A DNA stretch of 64,000 nt from an uncultured Eubacteriales bacterium (GTDB lineage: Bacteria; Bacillota; Clostridia; Peptostreptococcales; Anaerovoracaceae): the NCBI GenBank assembly GCA_902786855.1, contig CADAEH010000007.1, forward strand, positions 47,617 through 111,616. Direction: 5' to 3'. Under the pieces are notes generated by a model that worked only from the letters and a program-made list of their open reading frames with translations, did not search any database and had not been told where the DNA came from. Position numbers and translations under genes: made by a program. Below, piece after piece: positions 1 through 9,025 of this stretch. Position 1 is the stretch's first letter, and every line of letters begins with the position of its first letter.

Positions 1-1
1 G

Positions 2-1537
2 GCAGCAAAATACGATGTAGTAGTTGTCGGAGCCGGCAATGCGGGACTCAGTGCGGCTGTAAAGTGTGTGGTCGAAGGAAAGAAGACCCTTCTGATCGAC
101 CAGCATAATCTGCCGGGCGGATGCGCGTCGAGCTTCAGGAGGGGACGGTTCGAGTTTGACCCGAGTGTCCATGAGATCTGTGATTTCGGCCCGGATGACA
201 ATAAGGGCCATGTCAGGCTTCTCATGGAGAGAAACGGTGTCAATGTCGACTGGATCACGGTTCCTGAATGCTACAGGTGCATATCCACTTACTCTGACGG
301 AACACCGATGGATGTCACAATGCCTTGCGGGCGCGAGGAGTACATAGCAGCTATGGAGAAATATGTTCCCGGCTCAAGAGAGTCCATGGAGAAATTCTTC
401 GATCTGCTCCTAGAGATAAGGGCGGCCAAGGTGTATATGAATGACGGTACGCCTAATGACGCCAAGTACATGCAGAAGCACTTCCCTAACACTTTGAGGT
501 CATGCGGATACGATGCACTCAAGGTAATGAAAGCTCTGAAGATCCCACAGAAAGCTATCGATATCATCGGAGTATACTGGCCGTATCTGGGTGTACCTCT
601 TGATACGATCAATTTCTTCCACTTCGGTAATATGATCGACATGTACGTCATCAGACAGGCGGTCATCCCTCATCACACATCGCATGAGATATCGATGACA
701 TTCATGAACAGATTCTATGAACTCGGCGGTGAGGCATGGTTCAACTGCAGGGCTGAAGAGTTCCTCTTTGACGGAGACAGACTGTGCGGAGTCAGGACGA
801 GTCTCGGAGATGTCGAATGTGAGCAGGTACTTGCCAATATCAACCCTGACATAATCGATGCCAGAATGATACCTAAAGAACTTGTTCCTGAAAGAGACAA
901 AAAGCTCTCAGCCGCAAGAGGAAAGAAGTTCAGCACGAAGTTCTGCATGATCTATATGGCGCTCAACAGATCTGTTGAGGAAATGGGATTCAAAGATTAC
1001 TGCGTATTCTTTGCTGAGACAGCAGACTCGCGCAAGGAATATGAGTACATGAAGAGCATCGATAATGACTACAATATACTGATCAGCTACAACAACCTGA
1101 TACCTGACTTTTCACCTGAAGGGACCTGCGTGATCAGCTTCACCAAGCTCTTCAGCGAATCCGACGACTGGGCAAAGCTCACACCGGAAGAGTACTACAA
1201 GGTCAAGGACAAGATGATTGCTAAGTGCATCGACGATGTGAAGAAGAATCTCGGCATCGACGTCACTCCGTATATCGAAGAGGTCGAGGTAGCTACGCCG
1301 ATGACATTCGCAAGATATCTCGGAACACCGGACGGCACTCCTTACGGATTCGAAGTCAATGAATGGGACGGGATAATCGCGAGGATGATGAACATCGAGG
1401 CTGACTTTACCATCAAGGGACTTCGTCACATCGGTGCCGGTTCATTCATGGCTGATGGCTATTCATCCACATGGATCAACGGAGACCTGACCGCTGCACT
1501 TGCCTGCAGGGAGATGAAGGAAGGAGGTAACAAGTAA
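2..1537 (+). CDS. CrtI/phytoene desaturase-like NAD(P)/FAD-dependent oxidoreductase (5' end outside window)
   Basis: The reading frame is open from base 2, and the first visible residues form a dinucleotide-binding Rossmann motif (VVVVGAGNAGLSAA), so the gene is cut by the window edge; the GTG at 68 is not its start. After the Rossmann fold comes LPGGCASSF and a FEFDPS stretch, typical of the phytoene-desaturase/CrtI family of FAD amine-oxidase-like enzymes. The C-terminus has the family's closing FAD-contact region (GAGSFMADGYSSTWINGD). About 511 residues are visible, close to full length. It overlaps the next gene by one base (TAATG), so the two are translationally coupled. The partner is a ferredoxin-type reductase, which suggests it receives or delivers electrons in a dedicated redox step. 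The substrate is unknown; carotenoid synthesis is not implied because no other carotenoid gene is present. Confidence 0.8.
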   Translation, partial: AAKYDVVVVGAGNAGLSAAVKCVVEGKKTLLIDQHNLPGGCASSFRRGRFEFDPSVHEICDFGPDDNKGHVRLLMERNGVNVDWITVPECYRCISTYSDGTPMDVTMPCGREEYIAAMEKYVPGSRESMEKFFDLLLEIRAAKVYMNDGTPNDAKYMQKHFPNTLRSCGYDALKVMKALKIPQKAIDIIGVYWPYLGVPLDTINFFHFGNMIDMYVIRQAVIPHHTSHEISMTFMNRFYELGGEAWFNCRAEEFLFDGDRLCGVRTSLGDVECEQVLANINPDIIDARMIPKELVPERDKKLSAARGKKFSTKFCMIYMALNRSVEEMGFKDYCVFFAETADSRKEYEYMKSIDNDYNILISYNNLIPDFSPEGTCVISFTKLFSESDDWAKLTPEEYYKVKDKMIAKCIDDVKKNLGIDVTPYIEEVEVATPMTFARYLGTPDGTPYGFEVNEWDGIIARMMNIEADFTIKGLRHIGAGSFMADGYSSTWINGDLTAALACREMKEGGNK

Positions 1538-2745
1538 TGTCACTTAATTTCAAAGTGGGTCTTATCGGACTCCTCGACATGCTCAAATTTGCCAACCTCG
1601 CCAAGGACAGAGAGAAGATCATCGCGGCGGCTCCGGCAGAAGAGATAAAAGCAGACTATCCTGTCAACAATTTTGCCAAAGCAATGCATCCTGACTTCCA
1701 GCAGTTCGTGATCGACGGGATCATCGACCATAAAGCTGCCGGCGCTAAAACTTTTGTACTGAAAAGAGCAGACGGCAAACCAGCTTCGTATTTCAGAGCA
1801 GGCCAGTATATCTCGTTAAAGCTCCCTATAGGAGACAGCTTTGTCACGCGTCCTTACTCAATATCCTCATCACCTAAATGGGCTCTCGACGGTAAAGTCT
1901 GTGTCACGGTCAGAGCAAATCCGGGCGGGTTCGCTGCTGACTGGATGCTCGACAACTTCAAAGCCGGTGATGAAGTGAAGGGATCTGAAGGACTCGGATC
2001 ATTCTATTATCAGAAATACAGAGACGCTGACCATGTCATAGCTCTTGCGGGAGGTTCCGGCATCACACCGTTCCTTTCGATGGCATACGCTATCAGAGAT
2101 GGGATAGAGGATTTTAAGCTAACTATCCTGTTCGGCAGCAGGACAGAAGAGTCGATCCTGTTCAGAAAAGAGCTTGACGACATCGCTGCCCAGACTGACA
2201 AGGTCAAAGTCGTTCATGTCCTCTCCGATGAGAGCAAGGACGGATTTGAGAACGGATTTATCACCGCTGATCTTATTAAGAAATATGCGGGAGATGAGCC
2301 ATACAGCGTATTCATCTGCGGCCCTGAGGCCATGTATCGTTTTGTCGATAAGGAAGTAGAAAAACTCGGCCTGGATAAGAAGTTCGTCCGTCAGGAGTTC
2401 CTCGGCGCAACCAAGACCGTATGGGAGAAGCCTGGCTATCCTCAGGACAAAAAGGATAAAGTGTTCAAACTGACAGTAAAGCAGGGACCTGATGAGTATG
2501 TCTGCGATTGTTCAGCGAATGAGCCGATCCTCGTTGCGATCGAGCGTGCAGGCATCAAAGCTCCGTCAAAATGCCGTTCCGGTGACTGCGGATGGTGCCG
2601 CTCAAGAGTCACATCAGGTGAAGTGTTCATACCTGAAGAGACCGACGGCAGAAGATGGGCAGACAAGCAGTGCGGGGAGATCCATCCATGCACCAGTTTT
2701 GCGCTTTCGGATATAACCATTATCGTACCGGGCGAATACTACTGA
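1537..2745 (+). CDS. FAD/NAD(P)-binding reductase with C-terminal 2Fe-2S ferredoxin domain
   Basis: This 402-residue flavin reductase has three parts. A ferredoxin-reductase FAD domain (about residues 70-160) carries RPYSISSSP, the usual RxYS flavin motif. An NAD(P) domain (about 165-290) carries GGSGITPF and an FICGPEAMY stretch. A plant-type ferredoxin domain (about 310-400) carries CRSGDCGWC (C-x4-C-x2-C) and a later Cys in HPCTSF, the four ligands of a 2Fe-2S cluster. The roughly 60-residue N-terminal extension is not part of the reductase core. The layout matches reductase components that pass electrons from NAD(P)H through FAD and 2Fe-2S to a partner. The coupled start at 1537 points to the upstream CrtI-like protein as that partner, which is an inference from position. 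The electron acceptor and pathway are unknown. Confidence 0.85.
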   Translation: MSLNFKVGLIGLLDMLKFANLAKDREKIIAAAPAEEIKADYPVNNFAKAMHPDFQQFVIDGIIDHKAAGAKTFVLKRADGKPASYFRAGQYISLKLPIGDSFVTRPYSISSSPKWALDGKVCVTVRANPGGFAADWMLDNFKAGDEVKGSEGLGSFYYQKYRDADHVIALAGGSGITPFLSMAYAIRDGIEDFKLTILFGSRTEESILFRKELDDIAAQTDKVKVVHVLSDESKDGFENGFITADLIKKYAGDEPYSVFICGPEAMYRFVDKEVEKLGLDKKFVRQEFLGATKTVWEKPGYPQDKKDKVFKLTVKQGPDEYVCDCSANEPILVAIERAGIKAPSKCRSGDCGWCRSRVTSGEVFIPEETDGRRWADKQCGEIHPCTSFALSDITIIVPGEYY

Positions 2746-2788
2746 TGACATGCTGACCGGAGTAATGGGATAAATAAGGAGAGTAATT

Positions 2789-3070
2789 ATGAAACACTAT
2801 ATTATTGTTAAATGGAAAGATCCCGCTGCAATGGCAGGCAAAGCAGGGGAGATCCAGGAACTGTTCAACGATACACTCAGCATCGAGGGAATAAACGCTG
2901 TAACGGTGCATCCTTCATGCTCTGACAGGTCCAACAGGCACGATCTGATGATAGAGATGGATATGGACCCTGCAGCGCTGCCGGTATATGATGCCTGCAC
3001 GCCGCATAAGGAATGGAAAAAGAATTACGGCGAATTCATACTTCAGAAGACCATCTTCGACTGCGAGTAA
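2789..3070 (+). CDS. Dabb-family (stress-responsive A/B barrel) small protein
   Basis: This 93-residue protein begins MKHYIIVKWKD and ends with KEWKKNYGEF. It has the layout of the Dabb family (dimeric alpha-beta barrel, stress-responsive): an N-terminal beta strand with Lys/His residues, a helix, and a central SNRHDLMIEMDMD strand. A good ribosome binding site (AAGGAGAG) lies upstream of ATG 2789, 43 bases after the reductase gene, so it is probably the third gene of that operon. Dabb proteins range from true cyclases and lyases to proteins of unknown role. None of the residues seen fixes an activity. The linkage suggests an accessory role with the two flavoenzymes. Confidence 0.7.
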   Translation: MKHYIIVKWKDPAAMAGKAGEIQELFNDTLSIEGINAVTVHPSCSDRSNRHDLMIEMDMDPAALPVYDACTPHKEWKKNYGEFILQKTIFDCE

Positions 3071-3209
3071 TTCAGTAAACGATTGATATAGGTAATAGTC
3101 TCGCTGCAAAGTATTGAAAGAGTCAATTTGTTATTATTCCTGCCAGAACATAGAATTTTCATGTTAGAGACAGATCGGTTTCAAAATTTAAATAGGGGAG
3201 GAACTAATA

Positions 3210-3623
3210 ATGTCAATTGAACTGGAATATGCATTAGAACATAAGAATGACCCTGCTGTACTTTGCTGCAGAATGGAGCCGGGTGAGATCTCTCACCACA
3301 ATCTTGAAGATCCGGCTATTTTCCCTGATCTTATCGATACAGGACTGCTCAACATCGATGGTTGTATCACGATCGGACAGGCTATCGGAGCAACACTCAA
3401 GGAGACATCTGATTCCCTGACACCGCTCACACCTGCTATCGTTGACAATATTCAGGATCCGGATGCCGGAGAGGGCGGCGATGCCGCTCCTGAAGAAGCA
3501 CCTGCTGAGGCAGCAGCTGCTGCTGTAGCAGTTCCTGCAGGCACACAGGTACAGTTCTCAGGCGGATATGTCAAGCTCTACATCGCAGAGGGCAAGGATA
3601 TTTCGATCGAGTTTCCGGTATAA
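3210..3623 (+). CDS. small protein resembling the N-terminal domain of D-proline reductase proprotein PrdA
   Basis: This 137-residue protein has NDPAVLCCRMEPG, then NLEDPAIFPDLIDTGLL and a TIGQAIGATL segment. These resemble, from memory, the N-terminal region of PrdA and the PrdD/PrdE accessory proteins of Stickland proline fermenters. An Ala/Glu/Pro-rich linker (about residues 88-113) follows, then a short strand segment with YIAEGKDISIEF at the end. It stops at TAA, well short of PrdA's pyruvoyl-forming cysteine and of its usual length, and the rest of prdA is not in the window. A GGGGAGG ribosome binding site precedes ATG 3210 and a hairpin follows. It may be a stand-alone regulator or scaffold, or a small-subunit homologue. 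The family assignment is by recalled resemblance only. Confidence 0.45.
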   Translation: MSIELEYALEHKNDPAVLCCRMEPGEISHHNLEDPAIFPDLIDTGLLNIDGCITIGQAIGATLKETSDSLTPLTPAIVDNIQDPDAGEGGDAAPEEAPAEAAAAAVAVPAGTQVQFSGGYVKLYIAEGKDISIEFPV

Positions 3624-3656
3624 TCAATAATTAAATAACCGAATAACAAATCCAGG

Positions 3657-3688
3657 AGCAGCTGCATATCATATGCAGCTGCTTTTGT
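3657..3688 (+). terminator. intrinsic terminator after the PrdA-like gene
   Basis: A perfect 13-base inverted repeat (AGCAGCTGCATAT / ATATGCAGCTGCT) is followed by TTTTGT. It lies between 3623 and the ftsH start, in the right orientation to end the upstream transcript. Confidence 0.6.
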
Positions 3689-3748
3689 CATATGTGTTAT
3701 TATATGTTCAGGAATCAATATTCATATTAGGAGAATGAGAGGATTGCT

Positions 3749-5572
3749 ATGAACGAAGTTAAAAGACCGCAGAAATCGCTGATATATTTTTATGTGATCA
3801 TGCTGATGCTGATGCTCGTGTTCAACTCCCTGATAGCCCCTATGCTCTCAAAACAGGAGATCAAGGAAGTCGACTACGGCACATTCATGACAATGACAGA
3901 AAATAAGCAGATCAAATCCGTGCAGATACAGGAGAACCAGATCCTGTTTACAAGCAAGGACGGAGATACGATATACCGGACAGGCATCATGAATGACCCG
4001 GACCTTGTCAACAGGCTGCATGAATCCGGCGCTGAATTCACAAGCAAGATCGTTGAACAGATGTCACCGCTTGCAAGCTTCCTGCTCAGCTGGGTGCTTC
4101 CGATCGTTATATTCATTGTTCTGGGCCAGTATCTGAGCAAAAAGATGATGGACAAGGCAGGCGGCGGACCGGGTTCCATGATATTCAACATGGGCAAGAG
4201 CAACGCAAGAGTGTATGTGAAGTCCTCTGACGGTATCAGCTTTGCAGACGTTGAAGGTGTCGATGAAGCTGAGGAAAATCTGCAGGAGATAGTAGATTAT
4301 CTGCACGATCCTTCAAAATATCAGGAGATCGGTGCATCAATGCCTAAGGGCGTGCTGCTCGTGGGGCCTCCGGGAACAGGTAAGACCATGCTTGCAAAAG
4401 CCGTGGCAGGCGAAGCTAACGTGCCGTTTTTCTCCATGTCAGGTTCTGAATTCGTCGAGATGTTCGTAGGTATGGGCGCATCCAAGGTCCGTGACCTGTT
4501 CAGTCAGGCCAAGGAAAAGGCTCCGTGTATAGTGTTCATAGATGAGATAGACGCGATAGGTCAGAAGAGGAACAGCGGCAATATCGGCGGCAATGATGAG
4601 AGAGAACAGACACTCAATCAGCTGCTGACAGAGATGGATGGATTCGAAGGCAACAGCGGAGTAATAATCCTTGCCGCGACCAACAGACCGGAATCACTCG
4701 ATCCGGCGCTGACACGTCCGGGACGTTTTGACCGGAGAGTACCTGTAGAGCTGCCTGACATCAAGGGCAGAGAGGCTATACTCAGGGTGCATGCTAAAAA
4801 AATAAAAGTAGAAGATAATATCGACTATTATGCTATTGCAAAGATGGCATCAGGAGCATCCGGTGCGGAGCTTGCCAATATAGTAAATGAAGCAGCCCTG
4901 AGAGCAGTGCGTGACGGTCGTAAAGCTGCAAGCCAGACAGACTTTGAAGAGAGTATCGAAGTAGTCATAGCAGGATATCAGAAGAAGAATTCTATCCTCA
5001 GGGATGATGAGAAGAAGAAAGTCGCATACCATGAGATCGGACATGCTCTCGTAGCGGCAAAGCAGACTGATTCAGCTCCTGTCCAGAAGATAACCATCAT
5101 ACCGCGCACATCCGGCGCTCTCGGATACACTCTGCAGGTGGACGATGGTGACCGCTATCTGATGAGCAAGGAAGAACTTGAAAACAAGATCGCGACACTC
5201 GCCGGCGGCAGAGCTGCTGAGGAGATCGTGTTCGGTTCAGTTTCTACCGGAGCATCCAACGATATCGAGCAGGCTACCAGACTTGCCCGTGCCATGGTCA
5301 CCCGCTACGGCATGAGCGATGATTTTGACATGGTTGCGCTGGAAACAGTCCAGAACCAGTACCTCGGCGGAGACACATCTCTTGCATGCTCTGCTGAGAC
5401 TCAGGCAAAAGTAGACGAGAAGGTAATTGAGATCGTCAAAGCACAGCATGAGAAAGCCCTGAAGATCCTTACGGAAAACAGGGACAAGCTGGATGAACTG
5501 GCACAGCATCTGTATGAAAAAGAAAATATCACAGGCGAAGAGTTCATGGAGATATTAAATGGTGAAAAATAG
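3749..5572 (+). CDS. ftsH: ATP-dependent zinc metalloprotease FtsH
   Basis: FtsH is a membrane-anchored AAA+ protease that degrades damaged or regulatory membrane and cytosolic proteins. The 607-residue protein has two transmembrane segments (about residues 11-31 and 110-130) flanking an extracytoplasmic domain. Walker A GPPGTGKT lies near residue 206, Walker [12 protein letters not shown] follows, and the second region of homology includes [12 protein letters not shown] and RPGRFDRR. The zinc-protease motif HEIGH lies near residue 428. All catalytic elements are present and the length is typical. Start ATG 3749 fits the hydrophobic N-terminus; the ribosome binding site (GAGAGGAT) is modest. 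Its last 14 bases overlap the next gene. Confidence 0.97.
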   Translation: MNEVKRPQKSLIYFYVIMLMLMLVFNSLIAPMLSKQEIKEVDYGTFMTMTENKQIKSVQIQENQILFTSKDGDTIYRTGIMNDPDLVNRLHESGAEFTSKIVEQMSPLASFLLSWVLPIVIFIVLGQYLSKKMMDKAGGGPGSMIFNMGKSNARVYVKSSDGISFADVEGVDEAEENLQEIVDYLHDPSKYQEIGASMPKGVLLVGPPGTGKTMLAKAVAGEANVPFFSMSGSEFVEMFVGMGASKVRDLFSQAKEKAPCIVFIDEIDAIGQKRNSGNIGGNDEREQTLNQLLTEMDGFEGNSGVIILAATNRPESLDPALTRPGRFDRRVPVELPDIKGREAILRVHAKKIKVEDNIDYYAIAKMASGASGAELANIVNEAALRAVRDGRKAASQTDFEESIEVVIAGYQKKNSILRDDEKKKVAYHEIGHALVAAKQTDSAPVQKITIIPRTSGALGYTLQVDDGDRYLMSKEELENKIATLAGGRAAEEIVFGSVSTGASNDIEQATRLARAMVTRYGMSDDFDMVALETVQNQYLGGDTSLACSAETQAKVDEKVIEIVKAQHEKALKILTENRDKLDELAQHLYEKENITGEEFMEILNGEK

Positions 5573-6569
5573 TTTTGACAGAGAGATACTTCAGCCGGAA
5601 GTTCTCGAAGAGAAGCTGACTGCACTCGGCGAGAGCGAGATGGACCTGTTTCGCATGATGCTTGACCGGCCGGCAGGAGCGATCCTTACTGTAGATACCG
5701 ATATCATGCTGGCAGAGCTGCTCGCGTCTGATGATCTCATGATGCTCATGCCTGACAACAAAGTGATCATCCCGTCAGATATCCGTGAGGCATACAGAAG
5801 GATCTGGTCTGATGAGCTGATCCTAAAGTGGCGGAAACGCAACTGGATGTATAAGTGCCTGGAAACAGGCAGATATCTCTATGGTGTCATGTCATGGGAT
5901 GTGCTGAAAGATCTGTTCGCACTGAGGTATCCTCACGCTGATACGGCTGAGGTCAGAGAGCTGTTCAAAACCACACCGGTATATTATCAGTGGTTTACTG
6001 AAAGGGACGGAAAGCTGGTGCTGAACGGATATGAAAAAGACAACTACTATAAATATCTGGAGCAGCGGATACAAGGAGATATCCCGTTCTATATTCCTTC
6101 AAAAGAGGAAGTAGAGGAACTGTACGAAAAGGGCAGTCTGCTGAGCAGGGAATCTCATGCTGAGCTGCAGAAATTCATTCAAGATACATATGGCTGCGAT
6201 GCTGACACAGCAGGTCTTAAGGTGCATGAGCTTTATGAAGCTGTAAACAACAGAGTCAGGCTCAATGATGCGGCTGAAGCTTTTGCCACGGGCGGTACTT
6301 CCGGCACTCCGGACTTTGCTTTCCCATCGGACGAAGCTCATGTCAGATTCATAGAGCTTTACATGGAAATGAGCAGGGAGTGCAGGGTCAGAGACAACCG
6401 GGGTCACGACTCTTTTGAGATGGTCTCTTTTATGGCAGAGAAAAACAAAGCAGCTGACGCATCTGAAAGCAAGGCAAATGCCCCGGTCAGACGCGTCAAG
6501 ACAGGCAGGAATGATCCATGTCCTTGCGGCAGCGGAAAGAAATACAAGAACTGCTGCGGCAGGAACTGA
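5559..6569 (+). CDS. SEC-C motif protein of unknown function
   Basis: The 336-residue protein ends in a SEC-C metal-binding motif ([17 protein letters not shown], about residues 316-334), the zinc-binding C-terminal module also found in SecA. The first 300 residues are mostly helical and acidic, without a motif I recognise. The start ATG lies inside ftsH in another frame, overlapping by 14 bases, which makes translational coupling likely. SEC-C modules often mediate binding to the ribosome, SecB or nucleic acids. A role as a partner or adaptor of FtsH is a positional inference. The linker before the motif (about 290-310) is Lys/Ala-rich and probably flexible. Confidence 0.75.
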   Translation: MVKNSFDREILQPEVLEEKLTALGESEMDLFRMMLDRPAGAILTVDTDIMLAELLASDDLMMLMPDNKVIIPSDIREAYRRIWSDELILKWRKRNWMYKCLETGRYLYGVMSWDVLKDLFALRYPHADTAEVRELFKTTPVYYQWFTERDGKLVLNGYEKDNYYKYLEQRIQGDIPFYIPSKEEVEELYEKGSLLSRESHAELQKFIQDTYGCDADTAGLKVHELYEAVNNRVRLNDAAEAFATGGTSGTPDFAFPSDEAHVRFIELYMEMSRECRVRDNRGHDSFEMVSFMAEKNKAADASESKANAPVRRVKTGRNDPCPCGSGKKYKNCCGRN

Positions 6570-6584
6570 ACTCCCGGATGGCAG

Positions 6585-7520
6585 TCAGGCCGCTTCCGGT
6601 ACAGCTATGCTGAGCTGTTGCTCAGACGGACTGTAGTGGAATACCTTGTCAGACAGGACATCCTCTTCATCAACGATCTCGCGGTTGCCCTGAAGCAGCA
6701 TGCTCTGAAGCTGCAGAACATCCGGACAGCTCAGATCGGGTACTATAAGCATTTCATGAATAGATATCGGAAGGACATAGTAGCCCCCTCTGAACAGATC
6801 AGATATCCTTTCCATTATGCCGGGATAAAAGAGCACTGCAGCACCTTTTACCTGGCTTGTATTAGTAAGGATGAAAGGGCCTGTATAGCTGCCGTTATGA
6901 GCCGAAGATGTGTCCAGAAAGTTATCTGCTATACCTGTTGTGAGATACTCCGGCAGGTCCATCAGCAGAGGAGGCTCGAGCATGATGGTGTTCTCCATGG
7001 CGGCAGTGAGCAGCTCCTCGCGTGAGCATCCTATCGACTCAAGTACATCTTCGGTAACAGCTACCTTCCATTCACTTGTGATGCTCTTATCACAGTTGAT
7101 GTCTACGGCCATCGCAAGTCCGTTGCCTGCATCTATATAAGGCCTCTCAGCCATATAACTCATGTTGCGCCGGACATCAAGAAGTCTGAGCGTGAGACGG
7201 GTCCGGATGTTCTCAAGGCTGAGATCATCAAGCACCTCTATCGGCGGGAGCGGACACTCAAGGGCGTATCTGCATCTGTATTCGATCTCGCGCATAAGCG
7301 CGTCCATGGTTTCTCCTGCTTCATGGCGTTCAAAGAAATCGTCGAGATAGATATTTGCTCCTGCCAGACTTCCCTTGCGTCTGAGTATAAAGCCATGCAT
7401 GATCGTATCGTTGGCTTTTACTATATCCTTTTCTTCTATCATTACATCTGCATCACCGCAGCGATCGAGATACGCGCGGACATCTTTTTTTGCTGCTGTT
7501 ATAAAATCCTGGATCGTCAT
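6585..7520 (-). CDS. DUF5688 family protein
   Basis: This 311-residue minus-strand protein starts MTIQDFITAAKKD after a strong AAGGAGA ribosome binding site. It resembles the DUF5688 family common in gut Clostridia: an N-terminal acidic region, an internal MEREIEYR-like helix (here ALMREIEYRC), and a C-terminal half with SIHEMLIVPD near residue 265. No signal peptide, transmembrane segment or catalytic motif is visible. The family has no established function. The gene is convergent with the SEC-C gene, only 15 bases separate their ends, and I see no terminator in that gap. Confidence 0.7.
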   Translation of the reverse strand: MTIQDFITAAKKDVRAYLDRCGDADVMIEEKDIVKANDTIMHGFILRRKGSLAGANIYLDDFFERHEAGETMDALMREIEYRCRYALECPLPPIEVLDDLSLENIRTRLTLRLLDVRRNMSYMAERPYIDAGNGLAMAVDINCDKSITSEWKVAVTEDVLESIGCSREELLTAAMENTIMLEPPLLMDLPEYLTTGIADNFLDTSSAHNGSYTGPFILTNTSQVKGAAVLFYPGIMERISDLFRGGYYVLPISIHEMLIVPDLSCPDVLQLQSMLLQGNREIVDEEDVLSDKVFHYSPSEQQLSIAVPEAA

Positions 7521-7760
7521 TTTTAAGTCTCCTTTCTCTCTGCGTTAAATCCTGTACGGACATAATGCAGCTATGCCGGAGAGCTTTCAATAGGCATGTC
7601 GGATATAACGATTCTATTGCAGGAATTAGGGAAAAATAATATTACGCGTCAATCTGATATAACGTAAAATGATAGCGCATGGCTACACCCGGCTGTATAA
7701 TCTGTATATACACAAAGCACTGCAGCAGGTGCGGCAGGATAAAACTTAACAGGAGGAACC

Positions 7761-8864
7761 ATGCCTAATATCTTTGATTATCTGGAATGGCGTGCAGACT
7801 TGCCTCTCAAGGCAGATCCTTTCAATGATGTGGACAATCTTATACTGGCAGAACTCGCATATACCGAGTTTGACGGACTTGTGCCGGAAGACGGAACAAA
7901 GGTGCCTCTTGAGAGCGTCAGAGACGGTTACTTTGCTTCCCATTCAAAAGCGGAAGCCATGGGGAGCGATAACCACATTTTGCGCGCACCGGTCCTGATG
8001 GACGGGATGCTGGAAGGGGACAGATTCCGCGGGCTGATGCTGTCAGATTACATAAACATAATTGATACTGACAGTGACCTGCAGATCTCGGCGGTGACAT
8101 ACAACCTCAGTGATGGAAGCAGATATATCGCATTCAGAGGCACAGATAATACTGTTGTCGGCTGGAAGGAAGATTTCAATATGAGTTATCTTCCTGAAAC
8201 GGGCGGCCAGAGGAAAGCGATAGAGTATCTGAATCGTGTCGGTTCGGAAAAAGCAGGAAAGCTTCTTGTCGGCGGACATTCCAAAGGCGGCAATTTTGCT
8301 GTATACGCTGCTGCATTCGCAGACCCGCAAGTACGCCGGAAGATCAGAAGAGTCTACACCAATGACGGTCCGGGATTCAGACCGGAAGTCATGAGATCCA
8401 GAGGATATAAAAAGTTACTGCCAAAAGTTACGAGTGTTGTCCCGGATACATCCATAATAGGGATGCTTCTGACAAGCCAGGTCAGTCATAAAGTGGTAAT
8501 GAGCTCTGAAAAAGGGCTTGCGCAGCATGATGCGCTTACATGGCAGGTAAAAGGTAACGATTTCGTTCTGGCAGAGCCTTCAGAGCTCGGTGTTTTCATC
8601 AGAGAGACCCAGAGAGACTGGCTCAGCAAGCTTGATGACAAGACAAGACAACTTTTTGTTGATACCCTGTTCTCTCTCTTCGAGGCTACAGGCCATGAAA
8701 CATTCGGAGAAATAAAAGAAGGGAAACTGAAGAGCGTAGAGAAAATAATCTCGACCGCTCAGGATCTGTCGCGCGAAAGACAGAAGGAGCTGGCGAGGAT
8801 CGTGAAGGAATTCCTTCAGAGCGGCGGTCAGAATGTGAAAGAATGGTACGACCGTAAACATTAA
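7761..8864 (+). CDS. DUF2974 (Mbeg1-like) alpha/beta-hydrolase, lipase-like
   Basis: The 367-residue protein begins MPNIFDYLEWR and has the lipase-type nucleophile elbow GGHSKGGN near residue 173 (G-x-S-x-G with Ser as nucleophile), preceded by YIAFRGTDNTVVGWKEDF, a class-3 lipase-like oxyanion segment. These are hallmarks of the DUF2974/Mbeg1-like family. No signal peptide is seen, so it is probably cytoplasmic. The substrate is unknown; esterase or lipase activity is inferred from the fold. AGGAGGAACC places the start firmly at ATG 7761. The gene stands alone with its own 240-base upstream region, in which TATAAT at 7696-7701 is the best -10 candidate but lacks a clear -35 box. Confidence 0.8.
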   Translation: MPNIFDYLEWRADLPLKADPFNDVDNLILAELAYTEFDGLVPEDGTKVPLESVRDGYFASHSKAEAMGSDNHILRAPVLMDGMLEGDRFRGLMLSDYINIIDTDSDLQISAVTYNLSDGSRYIAFRGTDNTVVGWKEDFNMSYLPETGGQRKAIEYLNRVGSEKAGKLLVGGHSKGGNFAVYAAAFADPQVRRKIRRVYTNDGPGFRPEVMRSRGYKKLLPKVTSVVPDTSIIGMLLTSQVSHKVVMSSEKGLAQHDALTWQVKGNDFVLAEPSELGVFIRETQRDWLSKLDDKTRQLFVDTLFSLFEATGHETFGEIKEGKLKSVEKIISTAQDLSRERQKELARIVKEFLQSGGQNVKEWYDRKH

Positions 8865-8920
8865 TGCGCACCGGAGACTGAAACAGTTAACATATTGAAC
8901 AAAGAAAAACAATACAGAAC

Positions 8921-8949
8921 TTGTTGTATTTCCCATTGGACTATATAAT
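8921..8949 (+). promoter_or_regulatory. sigma-70-type promoter of the NifU-like/GGGtGRT operon
   Basis: TTGTTG (8921-8926) and a perfect TATAAT (8944-8949) are separated by exactly 17 bases. It lies about 75 bases before the start codon, leaving a leader that can form a hairpin. Confidence 0.75.
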
Positions 8950-8968
8950 GAATATGTATGGACAGATC

Positions 8969-8997
8969 GCTCCTGCTCTTTACGGCGGAGCGTTTTA
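8969..8997 (+). promoter_or_regulatory. leader hairpin followed by a T-run (possible attenuator)
   Basis: CGCTCC (8969-8974) pairs with GGAGCG (8987-8992) and is followed by TTTTAT. It sits between the promoter at 8921-8949 and the ribosome binding site (AGGAGG near 9013). It looks like a short terminator within the leader, but no alternative pairing was demonstrated. Confidence 0.4.
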
Positions 8998-9025
8998 TAT
9001 CACATATTAACAGGAGGTTAGTATT

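Noticed and set aside
68-1537. A GTG start at 68 for the first oxidoreductase
   Set aside because: The frame is open to base 2 and already encodes the Rossmann motif upstream of 68, so the true start is outside the window.
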